Shown: one piece after another, positions 1-12,342 of the stretch
Layout: each line of letters begins with the position of its first letter
Position numbering within the stretch: position 1 is the stretch's first letter
NCBI GenBank assembly: GCA_009773335.1
Contig: WRPF01000001.1
Coordinates: 62,001-126,000 of the forward strand
Reading direction: 5' to 3'
Length of the DNA stretch: 64,000 bases
From: Caulobacteraceae bacterium
Lineage (GTDB): Bacteria; Pseudomonadota; Alphaproteobacteria; Caulobacterales; Aquidulcibacteraceae
Notes under the pieces: generated by a model
What the model saw: only the letters and a program-made list of their open reading frames with translations
Told to the model about the DNA's origin: nothing
Database searches by the model: none
Translations under genes and position numbers: made by a program

Positions 1-7
1 GCGGCGC

Positions 8-1009
8 ATGATTGATCCGCGCTTTTACCTGTTGCGCGGACCCATCGCCGTTGCGAACCTGGCCGGTGGCGGGCGTGTGCAAGGCAACGAAACGCGGGTT
101 GTAAGCGGCGTGGCGTCCTTTGACGCAGCGGGGCCCGACGATCTCGCTTATTTTGATGGCAAGGGGATTGCGCCGAAGTCTACCGCCGGCGCAATCCTGT
201 TGCGTGAGGGCGCTGCCAACAGCAGCCATGACGGTTCGACGCTGATTTTCTGCACGGAACCACGCGCTGCGTTTGCGCGCCTGGCGCATCGTATCGCCGT
301 GCCTCGCGAATTCGCGGCGGGTGCGCCGGCCGTGGATCCGACTGCCATCATCGAAGAGAGCGCCATCCTGTCCCCAGGCGCCGTCGTCGGTCCGGACGCC
401 CGGGTTGGCGCCGGCACGCTTGTCGGCGCCAATGCGGTGATCGGGCCCGGCGTCGCGATTGGCCGGCGGTGCCGCATCGGGCCAGCCGCCGTATTGTCCT
501 GTGCGCTCGTCGGCGACGATGTGACTTTGCTCCCCGGCGCCCTGATCGGGCAAAACGGATTTGGCGTTGCCGCGGACGCTCTGGGGCCCGTCGACATTCC
601 CCACTTCGGGCGTGTGATTGTCCAGGACGGCGCATCCATCGGCGCGGGTGTGACGGTCGACCGAGGACTGTTTGGCGATACGGTGATCGGCGAACTGGCG
701 AAAATCGACAACCTCTGCCAGATCGCTCACAATGTTACAGTCGGGCGCGGAGCGATAATCGCAGCCTTCGGCGGCATATCGGGATCGGTCACGATCGGCG
801 ACGGCGCCATGATGGGCGGGCGCGTCGGGGTGGCCGATCACAGATCCATAGGACGCGGGGCGATCCTTGCGGCAGGCTCTGCGGTCATGCATGACGTTCC
901 CGCGGGCGAGACATGGGCCGGATACCCGGCCAAGCCTCTGCGGCAGTGGCTGCGCGAGGTCGCGTGGCTCGGAAGGGCGATCGGTAAACGGGATGGCGGA
1001 CAAGGCTGA
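8..1009 (+). CDS. lpxD: UDP-3-O-acylglucosamine N-acyltransferase
   Basis: Left-handed beta-helix hexapeptide repeats; followed by fabZ-lpxA-lpxI-lpxB. Confidence 0.95.
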   Translation: MIDPRFYLLRGPIAVANLAGGGRVQGNETRVVSGVASFDAAGPDDLAYFDGKGIAPKSTAGAILLREGAANSSHDGSTLIFCTEPRAAFARLAHRIAVPREFAAGAPAVDPTAIIEESAILSPGAVVGPDARVGAGTLVGANAVIGPGVAIGRRCRIGPAAVLSCALVGDDVTLLPGALIGQNGFGVAADALGPVDIPHFGRVIVQDGASIGAGVTVDRGLFGDTVIGELAKIDNLCQIAHNVTVGRGAIIAAFGGISGSVTIGDGAMMGGRVGVADHRSIGRGAILAAGSAVMHDVPAGETWAGYPAKPLRQWLREVAWLGRAIGKRDGGQG

Positions 1010-1472
1010 AGGCGTGGCGGCAGACAACGCCATCGACATCGCGGAAATCCTGCGCCGGCTCCCGCATCGCTACCCCTTCCTGCTCGTCGATCGGGCGGTC
1101 GAGTATGTTCCGTCCACCTCGATACGCGGTATCAAGTGCGTGACGATCAACGAGCCCTATTTTCCGGGGCATTTTCCTCACGAGCCGGTGATGCCTGGGG
1201 TGTTGCAGATCGAGGCCATGGCTCAGACGGGCGCAGTGCTCATGTCCAAGTCGCTCGATGTGGACGTGACCAGGAACACGATCCTCTTTATGTCAGTCGA
1301 CAATGCCCGGTTCCGTCGCCCTGTTCGACCGGGCGATGTCCTTGAGATGCCGGTCGAGGTGCTTTTCGCACGGCGCAACATCTTCAAGTTCCGCGGGCGC
1401 GCGGAGGTCAACGGTGAACTGGCGTCGGAGGCGGAGTTCGCCGCAATGAAGGTGGAGATCGAAAGCAAGTGA
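993..1472 (+). CDS. fabZ: 3-hydroxyacyl-ACP dehydratase FabZ
   Basis: [38 protein letters not shown] motifs; start moved to ATG at 993. Confidence 0.95.
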   Translation: MADKAEGVAADNAIDIAEILRRLPHRYPFLLVDRAVEYVPSTSIRGIKCVTINEPYFPGHFPHEPVMPGVLQIEAMAQTGAVLMSKSLDVDVTRNTILFMSVDNARFRRPVRPGDVLEMPVEVLFARRNIFKFRGRAEVNGELASEAEFAAMKVEIESK

Positions 1473-2260
1473 GCGCTGCTGTCCACCCAACCGCGATCGT
1501 TGACGCGTCCGCTGAATTGGGCGGCGAGGTCGAGATCGGCCCGTATTGCATTGTCGGCCCCAACGTGAAGCTGGGCGCGCGAACCCGACTGGTCGCGCAT
1601 GTATTCATCGAGCGGGAGACGACGCTCGGTGAAGACAATATCGTTCACCCTTTTACGGTTTTGGGGCAGCCGGCGCAGGACACCTCCTACAAGGGCGAAC
1701 CCACAAGGCTCGTCATTGGGTCACGCAACACGATCCGGGAGCACGTATCGATGCATCGGGGCACGGTACGCGGCCGCGGGGTGACGGTGGTCGGCGACAA
1801 CGGCCTGTTCATGGCGCAATCCCATATCGCGCACGATTGCGTTGTCGGAAACAACGTTATCTTCGCGCAAGGCGCCACCATCGGCGGGTATGTGCAGGTT
1901 GGCGACCATGTGATCCTCGGCGGTCTGTGCGCGATGCACCAGAATTGTCGCATCGGCAATCATGCATTCGTGGGGGGGCTTGCGGCGGTTGTCGCCGACG
2001 TCATTCCGTATGGCTCAGTCTTCGGGAATCACGCACAGCTGGCGGGACTCAACATCGTCGGTTTGAAACGGCGCGGTTTTTCGCGCGATGCCATCCATGA
2101 CCTTCGCGCCGCCTACCGACTCCTCTTTGCGGAAGAAGGGACCTTTCAGGAACGCCTTGATGACGTGACCGAACTCTACGCGCACGTGGCGGAGGTGCGC
2201 GAGATCGTCAGCTTCATCCGCGCCGATGCTCAGCGCTCGCTGTGCATGCCGAAAATCTGA
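1469..2260 (+). CDS. lpxA: acyl-ACP--UDP-N-acetylglucosamine O-acyltransferase
   Basis: Hexapeptide repeats, [13 protein letters not shown] start, HRGT/SHIAHDC motifs; GTG start overlapping fabZ stop. Confidence 0.95.
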   Translation: MSAAVHPTAIVDASAELGGEVEIGPYCIVGPNVKLGARTRLVAHVFIERETTLGEDNIVHPFTVLGQPAQDTSYKGEPTRLVIGSRNTIREHVSMHRGTVRGRGVTVVGDNGLFMAQSHIAHDCVVGNNVIFAQGATIGGYVQVGDHVILGGLCAMHQNCRIGNHAFVGGLAAVVADVIPYGSVFGNHAQLAGLNIVGLKRRGFSRDAIHDLRAAYRLLFAEEGTFQERLDDVTELYAHVAEVREIVSFIRADAQRSLCMPKI

Positions 2261-2267
2261 AACGGCA

Positions 2268-3107
2268 ATGGCCGGCTGGAAGAAATTGGGCGTGATCGCT
2301 GGCGGCGGCGAACTGCCGGTCCGCATAGCTGAGCATTGCGCGGCGACAGGCGCGCCATACTACGTAGCAAGGGTCCTCGGGGTGTCGGATCCACTGCTGT
2401 CATCACACCCGGGGGGCGACTTCGGCCTGGGTGAAATGGGCGCGAGGTTTCACGCACTGCGAGATGCAGGATGCGACGCCGTGACCTTTGTCGGGGTCGT
2501 CAAACGCCCGGATTTCAAGTTGCTGAAACTGGATGCACGCGCGGCGATGATGATGCCTCGCGTGCTCGCCGCAGCTCGCAACGGGGATGATGCGCTCCTG
2601 CGCGTGCTCGGAGACGAACACGAGCGGGAAGGATTTCGTCTTGTCGGCGCTGACGAAGTGCTCGCCACATTGCTTGCGCCCTCCGGACCAATGGGCGCTG
2701 TCGCTCCTACGGCTGAGCAAATGCTGGACATCCAGAAGGCCGCCGACGTCGCCGCGACCCTGGGCTCCTGGGACGTGGGGCAGGGCTGCGTCGTCTGCGA
2801 TGGCCTGGTCCTCGCGCTGGAAGCGCAGGAAGGCACCGACGCCATGCTCGCCCGTGTTGCGGAACTTCCACCAGAAATTCGCGGCGTCCCGGGGAGCCCG
2901 CGCGGCGTTCTGCTGAAGCGACCGAAGCCCATCCAGGACCGCCGGATAGACCTGCCCACGGTCGGACCGCAGACCCTGGAAGGGGTCCGGCGTGCAGGTC
3001 TTGCGGGCATTGCAGTCGAAGCTGGCGGCGCTCTCATCATGCAGCGTGAAGCGCTCATCGCACGCGCGGACGCGCTTGGCTTGTTTGTCATCGGGTTCAC
3101 GCCTTGA
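2268..3107 (+). CDS. lpxI: UDP-2,3-diacylglucosamine pyrophosphatase LpxI
   Basis: LGVIAGGGELPVRIAEHC N-terminus; location between lpxA and lpxB. Confidence 0.92.
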   Translation: MAGWKKLGVIAGGGELPVRIAEHCAATGAPYYVARVLGVSDPLLSSHPGGDFGLGEMGARFHALRDAGCDAVTFVGVVKRPDFKLLKLDARAAMMMPRVLAAARNGDDALLRVLGDEHEREGFRLVGADEVLATLLAPSGPMGAVAPTAEQMLDIQKAADVAATLGSWDVGQGCVVCDGLVLALEAQEGTDAMLARVAELPPEIRGVPGSPRGVLLKRPKPIQDRRIDLPTVGPQTLEGVRRAGLAGIAVEAGGALIMQREALIARADALGLFVIGFTP

Positions 3108-4242
3108 CGCGTCGCATATTCATCGTTGCAGCGGAATCGTCGGGCGACGTGCTCGGCGCGGATCTCGTCGGTGCCCTTCGTGCGCGCTCTCCAGACGTTG
3201 CACTCGCGGGCGTGGGCGGGCCGGCACTCGAATCGCGGGGGCTGAAGAGCGCATTCGACATCAAGAGTCTCGCCATTCTAGGTCTGATCGATGGCGTGAA
3301 GGCTTACCCGCGCGTAGTGCGGCTTGCCGACAAGGCGGCGGACGCCGCCGTCGCCTTCGCACCGGACACTGTCGTGCTGATTGATTCGTGGGGGTTCACA
3401 CTCCGTGTCGCGCAGCGCCTGCGCAAACGCCTGCCGGGTCTGAAACTTGTCAAATACATCGGCCCGCAGGTATGGGCCTCGCGACCGGGGCGCGCGAAAA
3501 CGCTGGCGCGAACGGTTGACCATCTCATCTGCATTCACGATTTCGAGCTGCCTTTCTACACGCCTTTCAACCTGCCGTGCACCGTGTGTGGTCATCCCGC
3601 GCTTGGGCGCTACGTACAGGGCGACGGCGGCGCGTTTCGTGCGCGCCATGGTCTCGGCGATGCGCCGCTGCTACTTGTCCTGCCCGGAAGTCGCGGCAGC
3701 GAGTTGCGCCGGACGGCGCCACGCCTCTTCGCTGCCGCAGGTCGGCTTTGTGCAGACATTCCGTCCTTGAAGGTAGTCGTGGTTGCCGCACGTTCGATCG
3801 CGACAGGCGCCCGTGCAATGGCGTCTGCGCAATCCTATCCTGTCCTGGTCGTCGACGAGGCCGGTGAGAAGGAAGACGCGTTCGCGGCAGGGACCGCGGC
3901 GCTCGCAGTCTCCGGGACTGTAACGACGGAAGTCGGCCTGCAGGGAACGCCCGTCGTTGTCGGCTATCGCTTGGGATGGATCACCTGGGCGCTTGCGCGA
4001 TTGTTTCTGTACAAGTCGCCGTTCATGACATTGATGAATGTCGCAGCGGCGCGCGAAATCGCGCCGGAGTTCATTCAGACGCGCTGCACGGCAGAGATTC
4101 TCGCACGCGCAGCAGCTCCGTTGCTGCGGGATCCGGCGGCTCGTTCTGCCCAGGTCGATGCGCAGGACCGCGCACTCAAGGCTATGGGGCGAGGCGGACG
4201 ACCTGCGGCGGACATCGCCGCCGAGGCCGTCCTCGCCATCCG

Positions 4243-4246
<4 letters not shown>
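3104..4246 (+). CDS. lpxB: lipid-A-disaccharide synthase
   Basis: [41 protein letters not shown] motifs; TTG start overlapping lpxI stop. Confidence 0.95.
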
Positions 4247-5547
<1,301 letters not shown>

Positions 5548-5585
5548 GACCCGTTCCTCTCGTGTCCGTTGCGGCGGTAGCCGCA

Positions 5586-6971
5586 TCATATTCCATCCGC
5601 GATCCGGCCTAACGATTCGTGACGGCCGAGCAGCGCCAGTGTCTGGGCGAGATCCGGCGCGGGAGAGCCGCCCGTCAGTACGGCGCGAAGTCCCGGCCCT
5701 ATCTGGCCCATGCCGACGCCTTCGGCGGCGGCGAAGTCCTTGAGCGTCTGCGCCAGCGGCGCCTCCTCCCAGGCGGTCGCAGCTTCCAGACAGGGCGCGA
5801 GTCGGCCAAGCCGTTCCGCAACCCCGTCCTTCATCGTCTTTTGCGCTGCAGCGTCAAGCGCGAAGGGGCGACGGCGGACAAGGAAATAGGTCTGATCGGC
5901 CAGTTCCACCATGGTCTTGGCCCTTTGCTTCAGGATGGGGATTCCAGCCCTGATCCGGGCTTCCTCCACATCCCCCACGACCCAGTCTCGCTGCGCCGCG
6001 ATATGCTCGAGAACGAGGTGCGCGAGCCGGGCGTCGTCGGCGCTCTTCATGTAGTGGGCGTTGACGAAGTCGAGCTTGGCGAAGTCCAGTCGCGCCGGTC
6101 CGCGACCGACATTGGCAAGGTCGAAAACTGCCGCAGCCTCATCCACCGACATGATCTCCTGGTCGCCATGGCTCCAGCCCAGCCGCATCAGATAGTTGCA
6201 CAGCGCCTCCGGCAGATATCCCATGTCGCGATAGGCCTGGACGGCCAGCGCGCCGTGGCGCTTGGAGAGCTTCGCGCCATCGGGGCCGTGGATCAGCGGG
6301 ATGTGCGCGTACTTCGGCGGCGTCCAGCCCATCGCCTGAAAGATCGGGATCTGGCGCGCGGCGTTGGTCAGGTGATCGTCGCCGCGGATGATGTGCGTGA
6401 CGCCCATGTCGTGATCGTCGCAGACGACCGCGTGCATATACGTCGGTACGCCGTCGGCGCGCAGCAGCACGAGGTCGTCTATGTCTCTGGCCTTCACACG
6501 GACGGGGCCCTGCACGAGGTCATCGTTCAGCACGTCGCCATCGTCCGGCGCGCGCAGCCGCACGACAAAGCTGCGATCGGTCGGCGCCGCGCCACCGTCG
6601 CGCCAGGGCGATCGGAACGCCCGACCTTGGGCCTGTGACTTTGTTCGCGCCGCGTCGGCCTCTTCCTGCGTCAGGTAGCAGCGGTAAGCGCCGCCTCGCG
6701 CAATCATTTCCTCGGCGACTTCGCGATGCCTCGGGGCCCTTGCGAACTGGAAGACCGGATCGGCATCCGCCTTCAACCCTAGCCAGTCCAGGCCCTCGAT
6801 GATGGCGTCGATGGCGTCCTGTGTGGAGCGGGCGCGGTCCGTATCCTCGATGCGCAGGAGATATTTTCCGCCATGCCGGCGCGCGAAGAGCCAGTTGAAT
6901 AGCGCCGTGCGCGCCCCTCCGATATGGAGGTAGCCGGTGGGAGACGGGGCGAAGCGCGTGACGACGCTCAT
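5586..6971 (-). CDS. gltX: glutamyl-tRNA synthetase
   Basis: [28 protein letters not shown] and KLSKRHGA motifs; the track ORF is over-extended, start set at MSVVTRF. Confidence 0.95.
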   Translation of the reverse strand: MSVVTRFAPSPTGYLHIGGARTALFNWLFARRHGGKYLLRIEDTDRARSTQDAIDAIIEGLDWLGLKADADPVFQFARAPRHREVAEEMIARGGAYRCYLTQEEADAARTKSQAQGRAFRSPWRDGGAAPTDRSFVVRLRAPDDGDVLNDDLVQGPVRVKARDIDDLVLLRADGVPTYMHAVVCDDHDMGVTHIIRGDDHLTNAARQIPIFQAMGWTPPKYAHIPLIHGPDGAKLSKRHGALAVQAYRDMGYLPEALCNYLMRLGWSHGDQEIMSVDEAAAVFDLANVGRGPARLDFAKLDFVNAHYMKSADDARLAHLVLEHIAAQRDWVVGDVEEARIRAGIPILKQRAKTMVELADQTYFLVRRRPFALDAAAQKTMKDGVAERLGRLAPCLEAATAWEEAPLAQTLKDFAAAEGVGMGQIGPGLRAVLTGGSPAPDLAQTLALLGRHESLGRIADGI

Positions 6972-9162
6972 CGGCGGGGATGACCTTTCCAGCAGGAAGC
7001 CGGCGCGCCAGCGCCGTGCGCCCCGTAAAGCGCGCCTTGGCGATGCGATCAAGGCGGTGCGTGACGCAGTGGCCGGGACGATCGCCCTCCAGCATGATCG
7101 CTGGGCGCTCTGGCCGCCGGTCGCCATGATCCTCGGCGCAGCGGCCTGGATGAGCACGCCCATCGCGCCGGCCTCGTGGATCGCGCCGCTTGTGCTGACC
7201 ACCTGTGGCGGGCTCGGCATGGCCATCGCGACCGCTCCGCTGTCGGGCGCCGGACGTCTGCGGATGGCTGCGGCTGGGGCGTTTCTGCTCATCGCCGCAT
7301 TTGCGCTGGGTGCTGTTGCTGGCGGCGTGCGAAGCGAGGCCGTCGCGGCGCCGCGCATTACGCAGGAGCTTGGACCTGCCCGCTTGACGGGATGGGTGCT
7401 GGACGCAGAGCCGGGTGCGACCCGACCGCGCATGAAGGTGCTCGTAAGCGCCATCGATGGCGTCAATTCGCCGCCCCGGTATGTGCGCCTGTCGGTGAAT
7501 GCAGTGCTGTCGCCGGGGCGTTCGATCGACTGCCTTGTCCTGCTTCGACCGCCAGAAGGTCCTATGGCGCCGCGAGCGTTCGACTTCGCACGTCGCGCCT
7601 GGTTCCAGAAGATCGGCGCTACAGGCATCGCGCTCGGACGGTGCAGGCCAACTGCGGCGCCGCCGCCGTTGAGCCTCCAAGATCGCGTGATGCTCTTCAC
7701 CACGGCAGTGCGGCGCGATCTGACCGAAAGCATCGTCACCGCCTCCCCGGGAGAAGGCGGCGCCATCGCGGCCGCGCTCGTCACCGGCGACCGGAGCTTC
7801 ATGACCGATGCGACGAATGTCGCGTTTCGCGACTCCGGCCTGGGCCATCTCCTCTCGGTATCAGGGCTACACATGGCGCTCGTCGCGGGAGGCATTTTCG
7901 CGGCGCTGCATTTCCTGCTCGCGCTGCTTGCACCGATCGCACTGCGCTATCCCATCCGAAAATGGGCCGCCGCAGCAGCACTCATTGGCGCTGCGGCGTA
8001 TCTCGTCGTCTCCGGCGCGAGCGTGCCGGCACAGCGCGCATTCGTGATGACGGCCGTGGCGCTGGGCGCCGTCCTGATCGACCGACCAGCATTCAGCCTC
8101 CGCGCCCTCGCGCTTGCGGCGGTCATCGTGGTTCTGATTTCACCGGAGTCCGTCGTCGATCCGGGGTTCCAGATGTCATTTGCGGCGACGGCCGCATTGA
8201 TAGCGGCGTTCGAGCAACCGCTCCGCGCGCCGGGCCCCGTTCTGGCGCCCGGGCTTATCCTCGGCGGGTTGGACGCATCATGGCGGTTGCTGTCCGGCAT
8301 GCTGGTCGCAAGCCTCGTGGCCGGACTCGCGACGGATGTATTCGCGATCTACCATTTTCAACGGGTGGCGGTTTACGGGCTCGCCTCGAACCTCGCATCG
8401 ACACCGCTCATCAGCTTCGTCATTGCGCCGAGCGCGGTGATTGCGGCGGTGCTCGCGCCCTTCGGTCTCGCCGACATTCCTCTGGCGATCATGGCAGGCG
8501 CACTCGATATGGTGGCGGCGATCGGTCGTGTGTTCGCCGAACGTCCGGAGGCTGTGCGACCAATGCCGGTAGCGCCGGCGATGGCGTTCCTGCTCGCGGT
8601 CGGTGCGATCATCTGGACCTGTCTTTGGCGGGGACCATTGCGATGGCTTGGCGCACTGGCGCTGCTGGCGTCAGGCATCGTCTACGTCAGCGCGCCAAAA
8701 TCTGTCCTCTGGGCTGATGGCGACCTTCGGGCCGTAGTCGCGCAAACGCAGGAAGGATGGATCGCCGCCGCCGATGTACGGCGCGGATCATTTGCGAAGG
8801 GCAGGATGGGCGGACTTGCGGGACTCTCCGCCGCCCAGACGGACAAGCTGCCGCCGCCTGACATCTGCAATAGAGACGTCTGCACCTGGCGGACGCCGCG
8901 CGACCGTCAGGTCTTTCGAGTCTATCGTCAGGAGGGGCTCGTGGCAGCCTGCAGAACCGACGCGATCATACTGAGCGACGTTCCGGTCGACGACGCCTAC
9001 AAGGCGCGCTGCGCCCCGGCGGCGGTGATCGACCCTGTGGATCTCGCGCAAAAGGGCGGACTGTCGATGACCGAGACAGCGGCCGGTGTACAGTTCAGAC
9101 GCGCACGCGATGATGCAGGCTACCGGATCTGGTCTGGAAAACTCAGGCGTATCGACGAATGA
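6937..9162 (+). CDS. comEC: ComEC/Rec2-family competence membrane protein
   Basis: Many TM segments, [15 protein letters not shown] motif; located between gltX and lexA; exact start uncertain. Confidence 0.88.
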   Translation: MGDGAKRVTTLIGGDDLSSRKPARQRRAPRKARLGDAIKAVRDAVAGTIALQHDRWALWPPVAMILGAAAWMSTPIAPASWIAPLVLTTCGGLGMAIATAPLSGAGRLRMAAAGAFLLIAAFALGAVAGGVRSEAVAAPRITQELGPARLTGWVLDAEPGATRPRMKVLVSAIDGVNSPPRYVRLSVNAVLSPGRSIDCLVLLRPPEGPMAPRAFDFARRAWFQKIGATGIALGRCRPTAAPPPLSLQDRVMLFTTAVRRDLTESIVTASPGEGGAIAAALVTGDRSFMTDATNVAFRDSGLGHLLSVSGLHMALVAGGIFAALHFLLALLAPIALRYPIRKWAAAAALIGAAAYLVVSGASVPAQRAFVMTAVALGAVLIDRPAFSLRALALAAVIVVLISPESVVDPGFQMSFAATAALIAAFEQPLRAPGPVLAPGLILGGLDASWRLLSGMLVASLVAGLATDVFAIYHFQRVAVYGLASNLASTPLISFVIAPSAVIAAVLAPFGLADIPLAIMAGALDMVAAIGRVFAERPEAVRPMPVAPAMAFLLAVGAIIWTCLWRGPLRWLGALALLASGIVYVSAPKSVLWADGDLRAVVAQTQEGWIAAADVRRGSFAKGRMGGLAGLSAAQTDKLPPPDICNRDVCTWRTPRDRQVFRVYRQEGLVAACRTDAIILSDVPVDDAYKARCAPAAVIDPVDLAQKGGLSMTETAAGVQFRRARDDAGYRIWSGKLRRIDE

Positions 9163-9829
9163 GCGCGACGAGCTTGCCCTGGATCTGCACACGGTCAGGA
9201 CCGAAGATGCGCGTCTCGTAGCGGGGGTTCGCCGCCTCCAGCGCCACGGAGTTTCCTTTCCGCCGCAGACGCTTCAGGGTCGCTTCCTCGCCATCGACGA
9301 GGGCGACGACGATGTCGCCAGTGTTCGCCGTGTCGCATTTCTGCAAAACGACGACATCGCCCTCCAGAATGCCGGCGTTGATCATCGAATCACCCTTAAC
9401 TTCGAGGGCGAAGTGGTCTGCGTTGGCTGCGAGGTCGCCCGGCGCGGTGATGCGGCCGATCTCCGTCTCGATCGCTTCCTTCGGGACGCCGGCGGCGATC
9501 TTGCCGAGGATCGGAATGTCGTAGCCGCCTTCGGTCTCCCGCTGTGCTTCGACAGAGCCGACCAGCGCCGGCTTGAACGCCGACCGACCGCGGGGCGGGG
9601 CGGCCGGGGTCGCGGAGTCAGGCAACTTGAGCACTTCCAGGGCCCGGGCCCGATGGGCGAGGCGGCGCAGGAAGCCGCGCTCCTCCAGAGCCGTGATCAA
9701 ACGGTGGATGCCCGACTTCGAGGCGAGATCCAGCGCGTCCTTCATCTCGTCGAAGGACGGAGAGACGCCGGTCTCCTTGATCTTCTGATGGATGAAGAGG
9801 AGCAGCTCTTTCTGTTTCGCCGTCAGCAT
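9143..9829 (-). CDS. lexA: SOS repressor LexA
   Basis: [29 protein letters not shown] winged HTH; S24 peptidase domain with [20 protein letters not shown]. Confidence 0.97.
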   Translation of the reverse strand: MLTAKQKELLLFIHQKIKETGVSPSFDEMKDALDLASKSGIHRLITALEERGFLRRLAHRARALEVLKLPDSATPAAPPRGRSAFKPALVGSVEAQRETEGGYDIPILGKIAAGVPKEAIETEIGRITAPGDLAANADHFALEVKGDSMINAGILEGDVVVLQKCDTANTGDIVVALVDGEEATLKRLRRKGNSVALEAANPRYETRIFGPDRVQIQGKLVALIRRYA

Positions 9830-9883
9830 GAAACGCCTTCCCGAACGGCCTCCGATGGGAGGAACAAAAGGTCAACAGGTTTT

Positions 9884-9898
9884 GTTCTATGTCCGTTC
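9884..9898. promoter_or_regulatory. Putative LexA/SOS box GTTC-N7-GTTC
   Basis: GTTCTATGTCCGTTC about 55 bp upstream of the lexA start; matches the alphaproteobacterial direct-repeat SOS box. Confidence 0.75.
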
Positions 9899-9940
9899 CC
9901 GGCGCTGGTCAAGAGAGTGTTCGCAAGTGTTCCTATGGCT

Positions 9941-10738
9941 TCAGGCCTGTGCGCCAAGAAGTCGCCGGGTCGCCGCGGAGACGTCGTCCTGGCGCATCAG
10001 CGATTCGCCGACGAGAAATGCGCGTGCGCCGGCTGTGGACAGTCTTTCGAGGTCGGCCGTGACGGCGATGCCGGACTCAGCCACCAGTATGCGGTTGGCG
10101 GGGATCAACGGGGCGAGGCGCTCCGTGGTGTCGAGGCGTGTTTCAAAGGTTCTCAGGTCGCGGTTGTTGACGCCAATGAGGCGTGCGGGGAGGCGCAATG
10201 CGCGCAGGACTTCCTCTTCGTCATGGCACTCGATCAACGCGTCCATGCCGAACGCGTTCGCCTCCTCCGTGAGCTCGAGGGCAAGGCTATCGCCCACTGC
10301 GGCCATGATCACCAGAATTGCATCGGCGCCCAAAGCGCGACTTTCCACGACCTGCCAGGGATCGATCATGAAATCCTTCCGCAAGGTGGGAAGGGCGACG
10401 GCGTCGCGGGCCTCGACGAGATAGCGGTCATCTCCCTGGAAGCTCGGCGCATCGGTCAGTACGGAGAGGCACGTCGCGCCGCCGGCTGCATACGCCCGCG
10501 CAAGCGTTGCAGGTGCGAAGTCCGCCCGGATCAGGCCCTTCGATGGGCTTGCCTTCTTGATCTCGGCGATCAGCGGGTAGCGCCCCGCTGCATGGGCGGC
10601 GGCGAGCGCCGCGGCGAAACCGCGTGGCGCGCCGGCCATCCGCGCCGCCGCTTCCAGATCGGCAAGAGATCGCTTTGCCCGCCGCGCAGCCACTTCATCG
10701 CGCTTGTAGGCGAGTATGCGGGTGAGGGTATCGTTCAT
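9941..10738 (-). CDS. trpC: indole-3-glycerol phosphate synthase
   Basis: [36 protein letters not shown] motifs. Confidence 0.96.
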   Translation of the reverse strand: MNDTLTRILAYKRDEVAARRAKRSLADLEAAARMAGAPRGFAAALAAAHAAGRYPLIAEIKKASPSKGLIRADFAPATLARAYAAGGATCLSVLTDAPSFQGDDRYLVEARDAVALPTLRKDFMIDPWQVVESRALGADAILVIMAAVGDSLALELTEEANAFGMDALIECHDEEEVLRALRLPARLIGVNNRDLRTFETRLDTTERLAPLIPANRILVAESGIAVTADLERLSTAGARAFLVGESLMRQDDVSAATRRLLGAQA

Positions 10739-11730
10739 GGCGCCGAGCCCGTGAGCGCGCGCAACTTGTCCAGCGCCTCCAGTGCACGACCTTCGCGCAA
10801 TGCGCCGCGTGCGAGCACAACGCCGTCAGCCAGGCGCGCGCCGCGTCCAGCGACAAGCAGGGCGGCGCCCGCATTCAAAAGGACGAAGTTCTCGTAAGCG
10901 GCGCCTTCCAGTCGGCCTGCCAGGAGATCCGACAACTGCGCGGCGTTGTGAGCAGCGTCGCCGCCCCGCACCGCGGCGTTGTCGAAGGCGCCGATGCCGG
11001 CGTCGGCGGAGAGAATTCCGAACTGGCGGATGACTTCGCCGCACACCGTCTCAGCCGCCATGCACGGTCCTTGGCAGGAGAGTTCATCCAGCCCGCCCGC
11101 GCCGTGCACCACCCATGCGCGCTCTGCATTGAGGAGCGCGAGCGCCTTCGCCATGGGTGTGACTGCTTCCGGACTGAACACGCCTACGAGCTGGCGTTTG
11201 ACGCGCGCCGGATTCGAAAGCGGCCCCAGCAGATTGAAAATCGTGCGATGGCCGAGTTCACGCCGCGCAGCTGCGACATGCCGCATGGCGGGGTGGTGGT
11301 TCTGTGCGAACAGGAAGGCGATGCCCGCCTCGCGCAGACATTGCTCCAGCGTAGGCCCGTCGCCAGTGAGTTTCACGCCGAGCGCCTCAAGCACGTCCGC
11401 AGCGCCGGATTTGGACGACATCGCGCGATTGCCGTGCTTGGCCACCGGCACGCCGCATCCGGCGACGACGAAGGCGACGGCGGTGGATATGTTCAGCGTG
11501 TGCGCGCCGTCGCCGCCGGTGCCGCACACATCGATCGCGCCTTCGGGCGCAGCCATAGCGATCATCCGCGACCGTAACGCGCGGGCGCCGGCCGCCAGCG
11601 CTTCAGGATCGGTCATCTGCTGCACGGTACGCGTCAGGAAAGATCGAATCTCGGCCTCGCTCGCTTGCCCGTCCATGATGACGGCGAAGGCGGTGTCCAG
11701 TTCAGCAACCGAGAGAGGGGCGACGCTCAC
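10735..11730 (-). CDS. trpD: anthranilate phosphoribosyltransferase
   Basis: [39 protein letters not shown] motif. Confidence 0.96.
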   Translation of the reverse strand: MSVAPLSVAELDTAFAVIMDGQASEAEIRSFLTRTVQQMTDPEALAAGARALRSRMIAMAAPEGAIDVCGTGGDGAHTLNISTAVAFVVAGCGVPVAKHGNRAMSSKSGAADVLEALGVKLTGDGPTLEQCLREAGIAFLFAQNHHPAMRHVAAARRELGHRTIFNLLGPLSNPARVKRQLVGVFSPEAVTPMAKALALLNAERAWVVHGAGGLDELSCQGPCMAAETVCGEVIRQFGILSADAGIGAFDNAAVRGGDAAHNAAQLSDLLAGRLEGAAYENFVLLNAGAALLVAGRGARLADGVVLARGALREGRALEALDKLRALTGSAP

Positions 11731-12305
11731 GCGACCACGCCCGCGGCGACGAGGAAATTGCGGAGCAGTGCGTGGCCGTGCTCGGAGGCGATGGACTCCG
11801 GGTGGAACTGCACGCCGAAGATGGGGCGTGTCTTGTGGCTCAGCCCCATCACTTCGCCGTCGGCGGTTTCGGCGTCGATATTGAGTACGTCGGGGAACGT
11901 ATCGCGGGCTACGGCGAGGCTGTGATAGCGCGTTCCCTCAAATGCGGCGGGAAGTCCCGCAAACAGGCCGCGTCCATGGGAGCGGATAGTCGACAACTTG
12001 CCGTGCATGATCGCGCCGGCGCGCACGACATCGCCGCCAAACGCCTGGCCGATCGCCTGATGACCGAGGCAGACGCCGAGGATCGGCATGTTCTCCGGCG
12101 CAGCGGCGATCAGATCGAGGCAGATGCCGGCCTCGTTCGGCGTACACGGGCCCGGCGACAGGATGATCGCCTGCGGTTTGAGGGCGAGCGCGTCCGCGAC
12201 AGTGATCTTGTCGTTGCGACGCACGACCACGTCTGCGCCGAGTTCCTCGAGGTAATGCACGAGGTTGTAGGTGAAGCTGTCGTAGTTATCGATCATCAGG
12301 ATCAT
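11727..12305 (-). CDS. trpG: anthranilate synthase component II (glutamine amidotransferase)
   Basis: MILMIDNYDSFTYNLVHYLEELG, GVCLGHQAIGQAFGG; start trimmed from ORF. Confidence 0.95.
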   Translation of the reverse strand: MILMIDNYDSFTYNLVHYLEELGADVVVRRNDKITVADALALKPQAIILSPGPCTPNEAGICLDLIAAAPENMPILGVCLGHQAIGQAFGGDVVRAGAIMHGKLSTIRSHGRGLFAGLPAAFEGTRYHSLAVARDTFPDVLNIDAETADGEVMGLSHKTRPIFGVQFHPESIASEHGHALLRNFLVAAGVVA

Positions 12306-12342
12306 GGCGCAGTCTTTCAATGCTGGTGGAGACAAGGGCGGA

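Noticed and set aside
7176-8717. 513-aa plus-strand ORF inside comEC
   Set aside because: Arg-rich alternative frame within comEC; no domain signal.
9086-10897. 603-aa plus-strand ORF antisense to lexA and trpC
   Set aside because: Overlaps two well-supported genes; composition (Arg/Gly/Asp-rich, low hydrophobic periodicity) typical of antisense frames in high-GC DNA.
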